Source: Chitinophagales bacterium (GTDB lineage Bacteria > Bacteroidota > Bacteroidia > Chitinophagales > JADJOU01). Taken from it: a DNA stretch of 45,516 nucleotides. Positions 7,213 to 15,220 of the stretch are shown one piece after another. Under the pieces are notes generated by a model, which was not told where the DNA came from, made no database searches, and saw nothing but the letters and a program-made list of their open reading frames with translations. The stretch's first letter is position 1, and each line of letters starts with the position of its first letter. Made by a program: the position numbers and the translations under genes. The stretch spans positions 1 through 45,516 of the forward strand of contig JALOMB010000013.1 in the NCBI GenBank assembly GCA_025455685.1. The letters are read 5' to 3'.

Positions 7213-8012
7213 ACCGCATAATAAGTCTGCTTGTTTTAATTTTATTTATCTTGGCTGGGATAAATTTTTATTACAATCGTTTGCCAAACTATCAAATTTC
7301 AGGCTATACCAATGCAATAGAAGATTATGATTTTAGATTAAATCGCTTAAATACTGTAGGTAAACTTACAAGTTATGTAGATTCAGTATATGGGAGTTCA
7401 GAAATTAAGGCTAAGGATACACTTCTTTATGCAGAGACTATGGCCAAAATAATTCGGTTGAGATTTTATCATGGCGCTACGATATATTCTTGGAAGCAAA
7501 ATTGGGTGCTCAGTCTTTTGAAACATTTTCATGCTCACGCGATGCATATCGTTTTGCCAGATGATATTCTAAAATACTCTCAGGCTATGTGTTCGCAGCA
7601 GACCATAGTAGCTTTAGAGATTTTAAATAAACGAAAATTTACTTATCGCTCTATAGGATTTTACGATTCTACTTCTGGTTCAGGACATTTTGCCTTTGAA
7701 ATTAAAATCAATGGAAAATGGCATTTTTTCGATACAAATCTCGAACCTGATTTTAATGAGTTGCATCAGTTATCAAGACCAAGTATTATTGAGATTTCTA
7801 AAAATCAGGAAATTTTTGATAGGATTTATTTGTCAAATGTCCCTCTGACTTTGATATCCAATAATTTTATTTATGCTGACTCATCGATACCGACTGCGAA
7901 TAGAATGAGGTTTATTCATGTTTTGTCTTTTTTAGTAGCCTATACAGCATGGTTTTGGCTAGGTTTTATTTATATTATGTATCAAAAATGGCAAAAGAAA
8001 AATTCTTATTAA
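7209..8012 (+). CDS. Membrane-anchored transglutaminase/cysteine-protease-like protein
   Basis: I know no named family member for this 267-aa protein. It has a hydrophobic N-terminal helix (about 3-21), a soluble middle and a C-terminal membrane helix (about 236-258). The middle carries Cys128 (AMCSQQ), His160 (GSGHFAFEI) and Asp175 (HFFDTNLEPD) in the order and context of the transglutaminase-like Cys-His-Asp triad, with the typical helix-start Cys and a G-H-(F/A)-x-(F/V)-E strand. It sits at the end of the glycosyltransferase run, so a role in processing or linking surface polymer in the periplasm is plausible, but this is inference. It overlaps the preceding gene by four bases and the next by 25. 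Confidence 0.7.
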   Translation: MNRIISLLVLILFILAGINFYYNRLPNYQISGYTNAIEDYDFRLNRLNTVGKLTSYVDSVYGSSEIKAKDTLLYAETMAKIIRLRFYHGATIYSWKQNWVLSLLKHFHAHAMHIVLPDDILKYSQAMCSQQTIVALEILNKRKFTYRSIGFYDSTSGSGHFAFEIKINGKWHFFDTNLEPDFNELHQLSRPSIIEISKNQEIFDRIYLSNVPLTLISNNFIYADSSIPTANRMRFIHVLSFLVAYTAWFWLGFIYIMYQKWQKKNSY

Positions 8013-9106
8013 AGGACCACCTTTTCAATCCTACCAAAGTGACTCAGCTCGCTAAAGAAATATCATCGGTATATCCTGATTTTCCCAAGGAGAAATTTAT
8101 CAAAGCGTGTATCTCCGAATTTCCTAAGCTAGAGCTCAAAGCTCGAATAGATTTCATGGTTTCACAACTCAGGCTATCCTTGCCCCATGACATTTCTTTG
8201 GCAATTCAGCTTATCATTCAAGCTTTGCCTCAACCGCTTGACCCTAATCAAACAGACAATGATTTCGGAGATTTTATCTATGCGCCTTATGCTGAATTCA
8301 TTGCTGCTTATGCTTGTGATTCCCTAAATTTAAGACTTGCTTTGAATGCTTTGAAAGAAACAACTAAACGGTTTAGTGCTGAAAATGCTATAAGGTTTTT
8401 TATCAATGCTTATCCAGATCAGACCTACAAGACCTTATATGATTGGTCAAAAGACGAGAATTATCATGTCAGAAGACTGTGTAGCGAAGGGACAAGACCC
8501 AAACTACCTTGGAGTGCCAAAATTAATACGCCAATTGAAATGGCGTTACCGATTTTAGAAGCTTTGCATGCAGATAAGACACGCTATGTTACACGATCTG
8601 TAGCCAATCACCTCAATGATTTGTCCAAAATTTATAAAGACCTAGTGATTTCCTTGCTCAAATCATGGCATGTAGCTAAGCTTCAGACTAAGTCTGAGTT
8701 GGATTTTATTACCAAACATGCTTCAAGGACATTAATCAAACAAGGTAATGAAGATGCTTTGGCTCTTATCGGTATTCAACCTACTCAAGTAAATATTCAT
8801 CGATTTGACCTGCCAGAAGAAGTACCGATGAATTCCAAACTTATTTTTTCCCTTGAGCTCAGTGTGCCAAATTCTACGGATTTGCTTATAGATTATATTG
8901 TTCATTTTCCTTCAGTTAAACGTCCAAGTCAGAAGACCTTCAAGCTCAAAACCCTTTTTGTAGAAGCAAATAAAAAGATTATTATAGAAAAATCTCATAT
9001 GTTTCGAGATGATAGGTCAACCAAAAAATTGTCAAAAGGTCTTTACATCATAGAAATTCAGATAAATGGAAATATTTATACGTCAAAAAAAGTAAAAATT
9101 ACTTAA
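7988..9106 (+). CDS. AlkC-like DNA alkylation repair glycosylase
   Basis: The predicted protein of 372 aa is a HEAT-repeat DNA glycosylase of the AlkC/AlkD superfamily, which removes alkylated purines such as 3-methyladenine. The signature RRLCSEGTRPKLPW (about 162-175) matches the AlkC group. After ~270 residues comes an Ig-like domain with LLIDYIVHF and KGLYIIEIQINGN, the extra domain known in AlkC enzymes that helps grip DNA. I chose the ATG at 7988 (MAKEKFLL) over one 39 bases upstream, because the upstream residues MVLARFYLYYVSK are only an out-of-frame reading of the neighbour's membrane helix. The gene overlaps the transglutaminase-like gene by 25 bases, an odd partner for a repair enzyme. 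Confidence 0.8.
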   Translation: MAKEKFLLKDHLFNPTKVTQLAKEISSVYPDFPKEKFIKACISEFPKLELKARIDFMVSQLRLSLPHDISLAIQLIIQALPQPLDPNQTDNDFGDFIYAPYAEFIAAYACDSLNLRLALNALKETTKRFSAENAIRFFINAYPDQTYKTLYDWSKDENYHVRRLCSEGTRPKLPWSAKINTPIEMALPILEALHADKTRYVTRSVANHLNDLSKIYKDLVISLLKSWHVAKLQTKSELDFITKHASRTLIKQGNEDALALIGIQPTQVNIHRFDLPEEVPMNSKLIFSLELSVPNSTDLLIDYIVHFPSVKRPSQKTFKLKTLFVEANKKIIIEKSHMFRDDRSTKKLSKGLYIIEIQINGNIYTSKKVKIT

Positions 9107-9134
9107 ATTACTAATTAGATTAATTCTAAATAAC

Positions 9135-9142
9135 TATCTTTG
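9135..9142 (+). promoter_or_regulatory. Candidate -7 element (TATCTTTG) of the heme oxygenase gene
   Basis: This is a perfect TAnnTTTG match 19 bases before the ATG. No TTG was found at -33; the upstream sequence is AT-rich with repeated TTAATT-like words that could bind a regulator. Confidence 0.5.
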
Positions 9143-9160
9143 TAAAAAAAATTAGATCTT

Positions 9161-9700
9161 ATGAGTTCAACTATTCCATTAAAAGAAGCCACGAGTGAAA
9201 AGCACAGAATTGCCGAGCAGAAGCCGTTTAATCAACGCATGTTTCGCGGTCAACTTACTCAAGCAGAGTATTTAAGTTATTTATATCAGCATTTAGAGGT
9301 ATTTCAGGCTATAGAGTCAGGCAATTTGCCTCATGAAGGTCTAGCACGTGTTTCCAAAATCAAAGAAGATATTGCTGAGCTTGAAGCTCAAGGAATTAAT
9401 GGTAATGAGGTTTTACCTGCGACCAAGGAATATGCAGCATATTTACGAAACCTTTCAGCAGCAGAGCGTTTGCCACATATTTATCTCAACTATTTAGCGA
9501 TATGTTATGGGGGACAAATGATGAAAAAAGTCGTACCAAGTACTGGAAAAATGTATGATTTCGATGATATGATGGCTTGTGTAGGGTCTATTAGAGCCGT
9601 ACAAAGTGATGATTGGGCAGACGAAGTCAATTTAGGCTTTGATTATAATATAGCTATCTTTGATGCGCTCGAAGATAGTGCTAATAAGCTTCAAGCTTAA
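9161..9700 (+). CDS. Heme oxygenase (biliverdin-producing type)
   Basis: This 179-aa protein is predicted to open heme to biliverdin, CO and iron, for iron release or tetrapyrrole signalling. It has the family's opening LKEATSEKHRIAE with the likely proximal heme ligand His15, then PFNQRMFRGQLTQAEYLSYL. The distal-side helix has YLAICYGGQMMKK, corresponding to the glycine-rich GGQ segment of heme oxygenases. Its length is at the short end for bacterial members (about 180-220 aa). No heme transporter is visible nearby. It has its own promoter and is followed four bases later by a small membrane protein gene. Confidence 0.85.
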   Translation: MSSTIPLKEATSEKHRIAEQKPFNQRMFRGQLTQAEYLSYLYQHLEVFQAIESGNLPHEGLARVSKIKEDIAELEAQGINGNEVLPATKEYAAYLRNLSAAERLPHIYLNYLAICYGGQMMKKVVPSTGKMYDFDDMMACVGSIRAVQSDDWADEVNLGFDYNIAIFDALEDSANKLQA

Positions 9701-9704
9701 ATTT

Positions 9705-9890
9705 ATGGAGTTTCTAAAAGATTTGGGGATAGTAGGTTTTTGGTTTTTCTTGATCAAAGGAATCTTATGGCTTATTTTGTTTGGATGTCTTTATTTTGGG
9801 TTTATAGACTCAGAAAAGTTTTCAAAAATCCAGGACAAAATGAGTTTCTTTAAGCGAAAGCCAAAAAACGATAAACATACTAATTTGTAA
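9705..9890 (+). CDS. Small single-span membrane protein of unknown function
   Basis: The predicted protein has 61 aa. I used the ATG at 9705, four bases after the heme oxygenase stop; an earlier in-frame ATG at 9660 lies inside that gene. Residues about 6-33 (VGFWFFLIKGILWLILFG region) form one hydrophobic helix, followed by a basic tail KRKPKNDKHTNL. It could be a membrane partner of the heme oxygenase. Its 3' end overlaps the convergent DUF4159 gene by 11 bases. No family was recognised. Confidence 0.6.
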   Translation: MEFLKDLGIVGFWFFLIKGILWLILFGCLYFGFIDSEKFSKIQDKMSFFKRKPKNDKHTNL

Positions 9891-10524
9891 ATATGTAGTT
9901 TACGATATTAGCACCCATTTCTAAGGCTTTTTGCCTTATTTCGGGTGTATCTTGGTGTACATCAGGATTTTCCCAGCCATCTCCTAAATCTGTTTCGTAG
10001 GTGTAATAAACCACTAAGCGACCTTCATAAATGAGACCAAATCCTTGAGGAGGTTTATTGTCATGAGCGTGTATTTTCGGAAGACCTTGTAAGAATTTAA
10101 ATTTCTGATGATATATCGGGTGATTTATCGGTAGTTCTTGCCATTGAAGTTCAGGGAATACCTTTTTCATTTCTCTTCTCACCGATACATCCATGCCGTA
10201 ATTATCGTCGATATGGAGAAAGCCTCCAGAGATGAGGTAGGTTCTCAGGTTTTCTACCTCTTGGTTTGAGAAGAATACATTGCCATGACCAGTCATGTGA
10301 AGCATAGGAAAACTATAAATCTCTGAACTTCCTACTTCTACAGCAGGTGTTTCTAAATCTAATTTAGTTTGAATTTGTGCATTGCAGAATTTGACCAGGT
10401 TTGGCAATGCACTAGGATTGGCATACCAATCACCGCCGCCTTTGTATTTAAGTAGGCCTATTTTCTGCGCTTGGAAGCTTCCGATGTATATCAGTAATAA
10501 AAGGCTTAGCCCTTTTTTTATCAT
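9880..10524 (-). CDS. DUF4159 domain protein, exported
   Basis: The 214-aa protein starts with a signal peptide (about 1-19, LLLLIYIGSFQAQ) and is then almost wholly a DUF4159 domain. Recognisable blocks are LKYKGGGDWYANPSALPNL, the glycine/Asp-rich GGFLHIDDNYGMD and the C-terminal WENPDVH. The family is common in Bacteroidota, is structurally related to class-I glutamine-amidotransferase-like folds, and has no proven function. It is the last gene of a long minus-strand run; its ATG overlaps the stop of the upstream lipoprotein gene by four bases, so the two may work together in the periplasm. Confidence 0.8.
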   Translation of the reverse strand: MIKKGLSLLLLIYIGSFQAQKIGLLKYKGGGDWYANPSALPNLVKFCNAQIQTKLDLETPAVEVGSSEIYSFPMLHMTGHGNVFFSNQEVENLRTYLISGGFLHIDDNYGMDVSVRREMKKVFPELQWQELPINHPIYHQKFKFLQGLPKIHAHDNKPPQGFGLIYEGRLVVYYTYETDLGDGWENPDVHQDTPEIRQKALEMGANIVNYIFTN

Positions 10525-11381
10525 TCCAAAGTAATAATCTCGTATTTGTTAAACTCACTATTATATCTGAGGTAAAAGTCACCCTCTTGAGATTTTAGGG
10601 TTCCTACATCACCTTTTACATTACTAAATGCAGGATTTTCTGTGATTTCTAGAGATCCTTTTTTGTATTTATCTACATTGACCAAAGAGTTTAGCACTTG
10701 TGAAAATACAAGATAAGGCTCATTTGTGGCTTTATTTGTAGAGATAACCAAGATTCTTGACATGCTTTGATTTTTGTTCTCTATACAGACGAGATAATCT
10801 TCTATTTTATCTCCATTAAAGTCTCCAACTGACAAAGTTTTTTTGACTCTATTATGGTCTTGAGACACGAGATAATTTTCTGAGTCTTCGTATTTGTTTT
10901 CAATAATTATTTTTTTGACCCCGCTTTTGAGTTCTTTGAAAGGAGAGAGGGAAAAGAAGGTTTTAAAATCAGAAAACGAATAATTATCTACAAGCGTAGA
11001 CCGGGTTACATAATAAAAAGGCTCTGTAGGATTGGCTTCATTTACGGGTTTGGTAAGATAGACTTTTACATTTGAGTTCGATTCATCAACATAGTAGTCT
11101 TTGGCATATAGTTTGGTGCCAAAATTCATAACTTGAACAGGCGTACTTGATTTATCAGGCGTACTTCTCAGATTAGTTTTATCGGCTATCGTGAATACTT
11201 CCATATAGGTCTCATAATCGCCTTCTTCTCCATCCATTAGCGTTTCTGGATTTTTGATCGTATCTTTTTTTAAGGTAGAATCCGAAGGGTTTATAGAGAC
11301 AGAAGCTTTATCTGCGCTACTATCACAGCTATTTAAGGTCAAAAGACCTAAAAATAAAAGAATAAGAAAATTTTTATTCAT
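10521..11381 (-). CDS. Lipoprotein with SH3-like and VCBS-like calcium-binding segments
   Basis: The 286-aa protein has a lipobox LNSC with the lipidated cysteine at residue 19, so it is anchored in a membrane. After a low-complexity linker, residues about 60-125 resemble a bacterial SH3 domain (TNLRSTPDKSSTPVQVMNFG), typical of proteins touching cell wall. Near residue 187-200 is GDFNGDKIEDYLV, a D-x-N-x-D loop like those of VCBS/FG-GAP calcium-binding repeats. No enzyme motif is visible. It follows rny by 17 bases and is coupled to the DUF4159 gene downstream. Confidence 0.7.
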   Translation of the reverse strand: MNKNFLILLFLGLLTLNSCDSSADKASVSINPSDSTLKKDTIKNPETLMDGEEGDYETYMEVFTIADKTNLRSTPDKSSTPVQVMNFGTKLYAKDYYVDESNSNVKVYLTKPVNEANPTEPFYYVTRSTLVDNYSFSDFKTFFSLSPFKELKSGVKKIIIENKYEDSENYLVSQDHNRVKKTLSVGDFNGDKIEDYLVCIENKNQSMSRILVISTNKATNEPYLVFSQVLNSLVNVDKYKKGSLEITENPAFSNVKGDVGTLKSQEGDFYLRYNSEFNKYEIITLE

Positions 11382-11398
11382 ATTAAGAAATTTATTGT

Positions 11399-12940
11399 TT
11401 ATTTTGCAATGTTTACGGCTCTTTTTTCGCGGATTACAGTGACTTTTATCTGACCGGGATAAGTCATTTCCGTTTGAATTTTTTGAGCAATTTCAAAAGA
11501 TAACTCATCAGCTTCTAAATCAGCTACTTTGTCAGCTTCTACGATTACTCTGAGTTCTCTACCAGCTTGAATAGCGAAAGCTTTTTCTACGCCATTATAG
11601 GATTTGGCGAGTGTTTCGAGTTCTTGAATACGCTTGAGGTAGTTTTCCATCACTTCTCTTCGCGCACCAGGTCTTGCACCAGAAATCGAATCACAAGCCT
11701 GAACGACTCCTGAAATTAAAGAAGTCATTTCGATATCATCGTGATGAGCGCCTACGGCATTGCAGATATGTGGATGTTCACCATATTTTTCGCAGATTTT
11801 CATACCGAGTAGCGCGTGTGGGTGCTCAGACTCTTCATCAGGTACTTTCCCGATATCATGGAGGAGACCGGCTCTTTTAGCCATTTTGGGGTTTATACCC
11901 ATTTCTGCAGCCATAGTAGCGGCTAAATTGGCTACTTCTCTAGAGTGCATCAAGAGATTTTGGCCGTAACTCGATCTAAAGCGCATTCTTCCTACATATC
12001 GCACTAATTCAGGATGCATGCCTTGAATATTGAGGTCTAGAATAGTTCTTTCGCCGACTTCTACGATATGATCTTCGAGTTGTTTTTTGGTTTTTTCTAC
12101 GATTTCTTCGATTCTAGCAGGGTGAATTCTACCGTCTTGTACTAGTCTATGTAGGGATAATCTAGCTACTTCTCTCCTAATCGGATCGAAACCAGAAATG
12201 ATAATAGCTTCTGGGGTGTCATCTACGATGAGTTCACAGCCTGTCGCGGCTTCGATTGCTCGTATATTGCGACCTTCTCTACCGATGATTTGACCTTTTA
12301 GGTCATCACTTTCGAGATTAAAAATCGATACGGTGTTTTCTATCGTATGCTCAGATGCGGTACGCTGAATGGTTTGAATAATTATTTTCTTGGCTTCTTT
12401 ATTCGCTTTGTTGATCGCATCATCATAGACTACCTTGGCTTGTTTGAGTGCTTCGCTTTCCACGCGTTCTTTGAGAGATTGGAAGAGCTCTTCTCGAGCT
12501 TGTTCTTTGGTAAGGCCAGAGATTTTTTCTAATTCTTGTTGATAAGTTTGATGTTTCTTGTCCAAAACATCTTGTTTTTGTTTGAGGTCTTCAATTTTAT
12601 TCGATAATTCAATTTTTAAAGTATCTATCTCTTTTTCTTTTCTGGAGAGGGTTTCGGATTTTTGATTGAGTTGGTTTTGGCGGTTTTTTAGATCGAGTTC
12701 TTTTTGGTTGATTTTAATATTCTTTTCATTGTTGAGTTTTTCGAACTCTGCGGTTTTTTTAATGATTTCTTCTTTAGCTTCGAGAATTTTGTCTTTTTTG
12801 AGTGTTTCAGCATCTAGTCGTGCTGTTTCGAGAATTTTTTCGGCTTCTTTGGGATCGAAATGATTCGAAGATTTTTTACCGAAGAAGTATCCTAGTCCTA
12901 TACCTAAAATACCTGCTAATATTGAGATTAAGATTTCCAT
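11399..12940 (-). CDS. rny: Ribonuclease Y (endoribonuclease of mRNA turnover)
   Basis: This 513-aa membrane-bound endoribonuclease starts mRNA decay. Domains in order: one N-terminal membrane helix (about 3-20), a long coiled coil rich in K/E (about 30-195), a KH RNA-binding domain with [10 protein letters not shown] (216-225), and an HD domain whose metal-binding His-Asp is in LLHDIGKV (359-366), with AHHDD further on. Length and all key residues are as expected. It lies directly downstream of zapA, a linkage also seen in other Bacteroidota, which would tie RNA decay and division protein levels to one transcript. Confidence 0.96.
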   Translation of the reverse strand: MEILISILAGILGIGLGYFFGKKSSNHFDPKEAEKILETARLDAETLKKDKILEAKEEIIKKTAEFEKLNNEKNIKINQKELDLKNRQNQLNQKSETLSRKEKEIDTLKIELSNKIEDLKQKQDVLDKKHQTYQQELEKISGLTKEQAREELFQSLKERVESEALKQAKVVYDDAINKANKEAKKIIIQTIQRTASEHTIENTVSIFNLESDDLKGQIIGREGRNIRAIEAATGCELIVDDTPEAIIISGFDPIRREVARLSLHRLVQDGRIHPARIEEIVEKTKKQLEDHIVEVGERTILDLNIQGMHPELVRYVGRMRFRSSYGQNLLMHSREVANLAATMAAEMGINPKMAKRAGLLHDIGKVPDEESEHPHALLGMKICEKYGEHPHICNAVGAHHDDIEMTSLISGVVQACDSISGARPGARREVMENYLKRIQELETLAKSYNGVEKAFAIQAGRELRVIVEADKVADLEADELSFEIAQKIQTEMTYPGQIKVTVIREKRAVNIAK

Positions 12941-12984
12941 GAGGTTTTTGTTTATTAGTGAATAAAAAAAATAGCACTCAGAAA

Positions 12985-13260
12985 TTAGGCGTCTAATGCA
13001 TATTCGATATCTGTAAACGTTTTTTCCCAGAGCAAAGCATTTTGCTCCTTGGTAATTTGAGGTAAAGATAGGGATTTGAGGAGAATCATGGCCAAAGCAT
13101 CTTGATAATCAATATCTTGAAATTTATTTTGTAATCCTTTGATTTCCTCATTTATCTTATCTACTAAGTTTGCCATAGTGGCTCTGTCACTTTGAGATAC
13201 TTTGATATTGTATGCTCTATTTGCGATATTGATTTCAATTGAAATTTTTTCGAGTGACAT
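12985..13260 (-). CDS. zapA: Cell division protein ZapA
   Basis: The 91-aa cytoplasmic protein matches ZapA, which bundles FtsZ filaments at mid-cell. The N-terminal half ([18 protein letters not shown]) is the dimerising alpha/beta head with the usual I-x-I-x-(I/L)-x-x-(R/K)-x-Y pattern. The middle ([20 protein letters not shown]) is the start of the coiled-coil stalk. The C-terminus is shorter than in E. coli ZapA, as is usual in this phylum. It lies 14 bases after a small coiled-coil gene and 44 bases before rny. Confidence 0.88.
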   Translation of the reverse strand: MSLEKISIEINIANRAYNIKVSQSDRATMANLVDKINEEIKGLQNKFQDIDYQDALAMILLKSLSLPQITKEQNALLWEKTFTDIEYALDA

Positions 13261-13274
13261 GAATCTTGATATGT

Positions 13275-13547
13275 TTACTTTTCTATTAAATTAATACATT
13301 CGTCTATTTCCTTGATATATTTATTGAGTTTATTGATTAAAAATTCTTTATTGTCCGCTAAGATAACACTTTTTTCTAAATTTTTTTGATTTTTTTCTTT
13401 AAATTCTAGATAAGCCTTATCCATTTTGGTCTTTAGGTATTCATTTTCTTTTTGAAGTTGCGTAATTTGACTTTGATATGCGTTATTATCTTTTTTAAGT
13501 CGATATATTTTTTCTACGATATGCGCCAATCTTTTTTCAGAAAACAT
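13275..13547 (-). CDS. Small coiled-coil protein upstream of zapA
   Basis: The 90-aa protein is almost entirely one predicted coiled coil (residues about 10-85), rich in K, E, Q and N with leucine/isoleucine heptads. It has no signal peptide and no named domain. Its position, 14 bases before zapA and in the same frame of transcription, makes it a candidate ZapB-like division partner. This is inference; sequence similarity to ZapB cannot be judged by eye because coiled coils look alike. Confidence 0.65.
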   Translation of the reverse strand: MFSEKRLAHIVEKIYRLKKDNNAYQSQITQLQKENEYLKTKMDKAYLEFKEKNQKNLEKSVILADNKEFLINKLNKYIKEIDECINLIEK

Positions 13548-13558
13548 AAGCTAAGAAT

Positions 13559-14137
13559 TTAGGCTTCGATTACTTCTAGGACTTCAGGCACCATTCTTCT
13601 CAAAAGAGATTCTATGCCAGATTTGAGGGTGACACTACTCGAAGGGCATCCACTGCATGAACCAAGCATTTTTAGTCGTACCACACCATTTTCAAAGCTT
13701 TGAAATGCTACTGAGCCACCATCTCTTTCTACCGCAGGTTTGATGTATTTGTCTATGATATCTTGGAGTTTTCCTTCGATAGTATCTAAATCATAAGGGC
13801 TAGCAGAAGTATGTGTGTCTAAGAAACCTTTGGTAACTATTTCTAGTTCATTGACCAAATACATTTTCAGAAAGTTTTTGATAGGTTCGAAGTATTCATA
13901 CCAATCGATAGTGTTGTTTTTAGTAATCGAGATGAAGTTTTGGGAAATGAGAATTCCGTTGATCCAGTCAAATTTCTCGTAAAGGCTTTTGGCTAGAGGG
14001 CTTTGGTCCTGATTTTCGTTGCGCTTAGACTCGAAGGTCATTTCAGGCAGCATCATTCTGTCTGTGATAAATTTAATACTATCGGGATTAGGGGTTTGTT
14101 CGATATAAATTTGAATTGAATTTGCTTGCGTATTCAT
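13559..14137 (-). CDS. NifU/Nfu-type iron-sulfur cluster carrier
   Basis: The 192-aa protein has the two-domain Nfu architecture. The N-terminal Nfu_N domain (about 8-100) begins with IYIEQTPNPDSIKFI. The C-terminal NifU domain carries GSCSGCPSSS, whose C161 and C164 form the CxxC that binds a bridging [4Fe-4S] cluster in the dimer. It delivers clusters to client enzymes in the cytoplasm. It is 15 bases downstream of pdxA and 11 bases upstream of the coiled-coil gene, in the long minus-strand run. Confidence 0.9.
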   Translation of the reverse strand: MNTQANSIQIYIEQTPNPDSIKFITDRMMLPEMTFESKRNENQDQSPLAKSLYEKFDWINGILISQNFISITKNNTIDWYEYFEPIKNFLKMYLVNELEIVTKGFLDTHTSASPYDLDTIEGKLQDIIDKYIKPAVERDGGSVAFQSFENGVVRLKMLGSCSGCPSSSVTLKSGIESLLRRMVPEVLEVIEA

Positions 14138-14152
14138 ATTAAAGTATTATGT

Positions 14153-15220
14153 TTAGAAATAATTATCTTCTGATTTTAACTCGATTTTGTTTAATTTATT
14201 GGCTTGGATATCCTGATATAATTTTCGGTTCTTTAATATAGGTTTAATGGCAAGTAACGCATGGAGAGTAGGTCGCTCATCACATAAATCATAGGAAATG
14301 CTATCTATAGCCGTTCCGTGATCAGGGCTTGTACGAACCAAAGGAATGCCAGCAGTAAAATTCACTCCTTCAGAGCCTGTAATGTATTTAAATGGAGTCA
14401 TCCCTTGGTCGTGATACATGCAGAGTACAGCATCAAAATCGAGATATTTTCGGCTACTAAAGAAACCATCTGCGCTAAAAGGCCCACTGCAAATAAATCT
14501 TTCTTCTTTGAGTTTCTCAATAGTTGGAATGATAATTTTTTGTTCTTCATTTCCAAATTTTCCATGATCTGAGTTATGAGGATTCAATCCTAAAACTGCG
14601 ATTTTGGGAATATATATTTGAAAATTTTCTTGTAGAATTTGACCTAGGGTTTTGATTTGAGTATAGAGTTTGTCTGAGGTAATATGGGAACTTACTTCAT
14701 TTAGCGCGATATGAGAAGTAGCAAATGCTACTTTCATTTCATCACTAATCATCAGCATCATAGACTTGGATGCGTATTTTTGGGCTAGATACTCTGTGTG
14801 GCCGATAAAATTAGCCAGAGGAATGACGGATTTATCTATTGGTGCTGTCATTAGGGCATCGATAAGACCTTTTTGGTGAAACTCAATGGCTTTGTCGAGC
14901 ATGGCTAAACTCATAGATCCTGAGGCTGCATTTGGTTTTCCAGGAGTAATATCGAGTTTTTCTTCGGAATGACACACTACTAAATTTAGGTTTTTGGCTT
15001 TTAAGGAGTCCAATTCTGTAATCGTTTGAAACTGAGCTTTGAAATTAGGCACCAGGTTTCGATAATATTGAATGATATCAGGATGTCCGAAAACATAAAT
15101 ATTATACAAGGTCATCAAACGTTCGTATTGCAAGGCTTTTAATACGGCTAAAGGCCCTATACCATTGAAATCTCCTAACGTAATGCCAATATTTGGTTTC
15201 TTTTTCAGTTCTGAACTCAT
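14153..15220 (-). CDS. pdxA: 4-hydroxythreonine-4-phosphate dehydrogenase
   Basis: This enzyme of the DXP-dependent vitamin B6 pathway oxidises 4-phosphohydroxy-L-threonine with NAD. At 355 aa it is close to the usual ~330 aa. Recognisable blocks are IGITLGDFNGIGP at the N-terminus, metal-ligand histidines in FIGHTEYLA, GLNPHNSDHGKFGNEE and CMYHDQGMTPFKY, and LVRTSPDHGTA near the end. Its ATG overlaps the pepA stop by four bases (ATGA). No pdxJ is visible in the window. Confidence 0.95.
   Translation of the reverse strand: MSSELKKKPNIGITLGDFNGIGPLAVLKALQYERLMTLYNIYVFGHPDIIQYYRNLVPNFKAQFQTITELDSLKAKNLNLVVCHSEEKLDITPGKPNAASGSMSLAMLDKAIEFHQKGLIDALMTAPIDKSVIPLANFIGHTEYLAQKYASKSMMLMISDEMKVAFATSHIALNEVSSHITSDKLYTQIKTLGQILQENFQIYIPKIAVLGLNPHNSDHGKFGNEEQKIIIPTIEKLKEERFICSGPFSADGFFSSRKYLDFDAVLCMYHDQGMTPFKYITGSEGVNFTAGIPLVRTSPDHGTAIDSISYDLCDERPTLHALLAIKPILKNRKLYQDIQANKLNKIELKSEDNYF

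Noticed and set aside
7949-7987. Upstream ATG for the AlkC-like gene
   Set aside because: The extra residues are an out-of-frame reading of the neighbour's membrane helix and are not expected in AlkC proteins.
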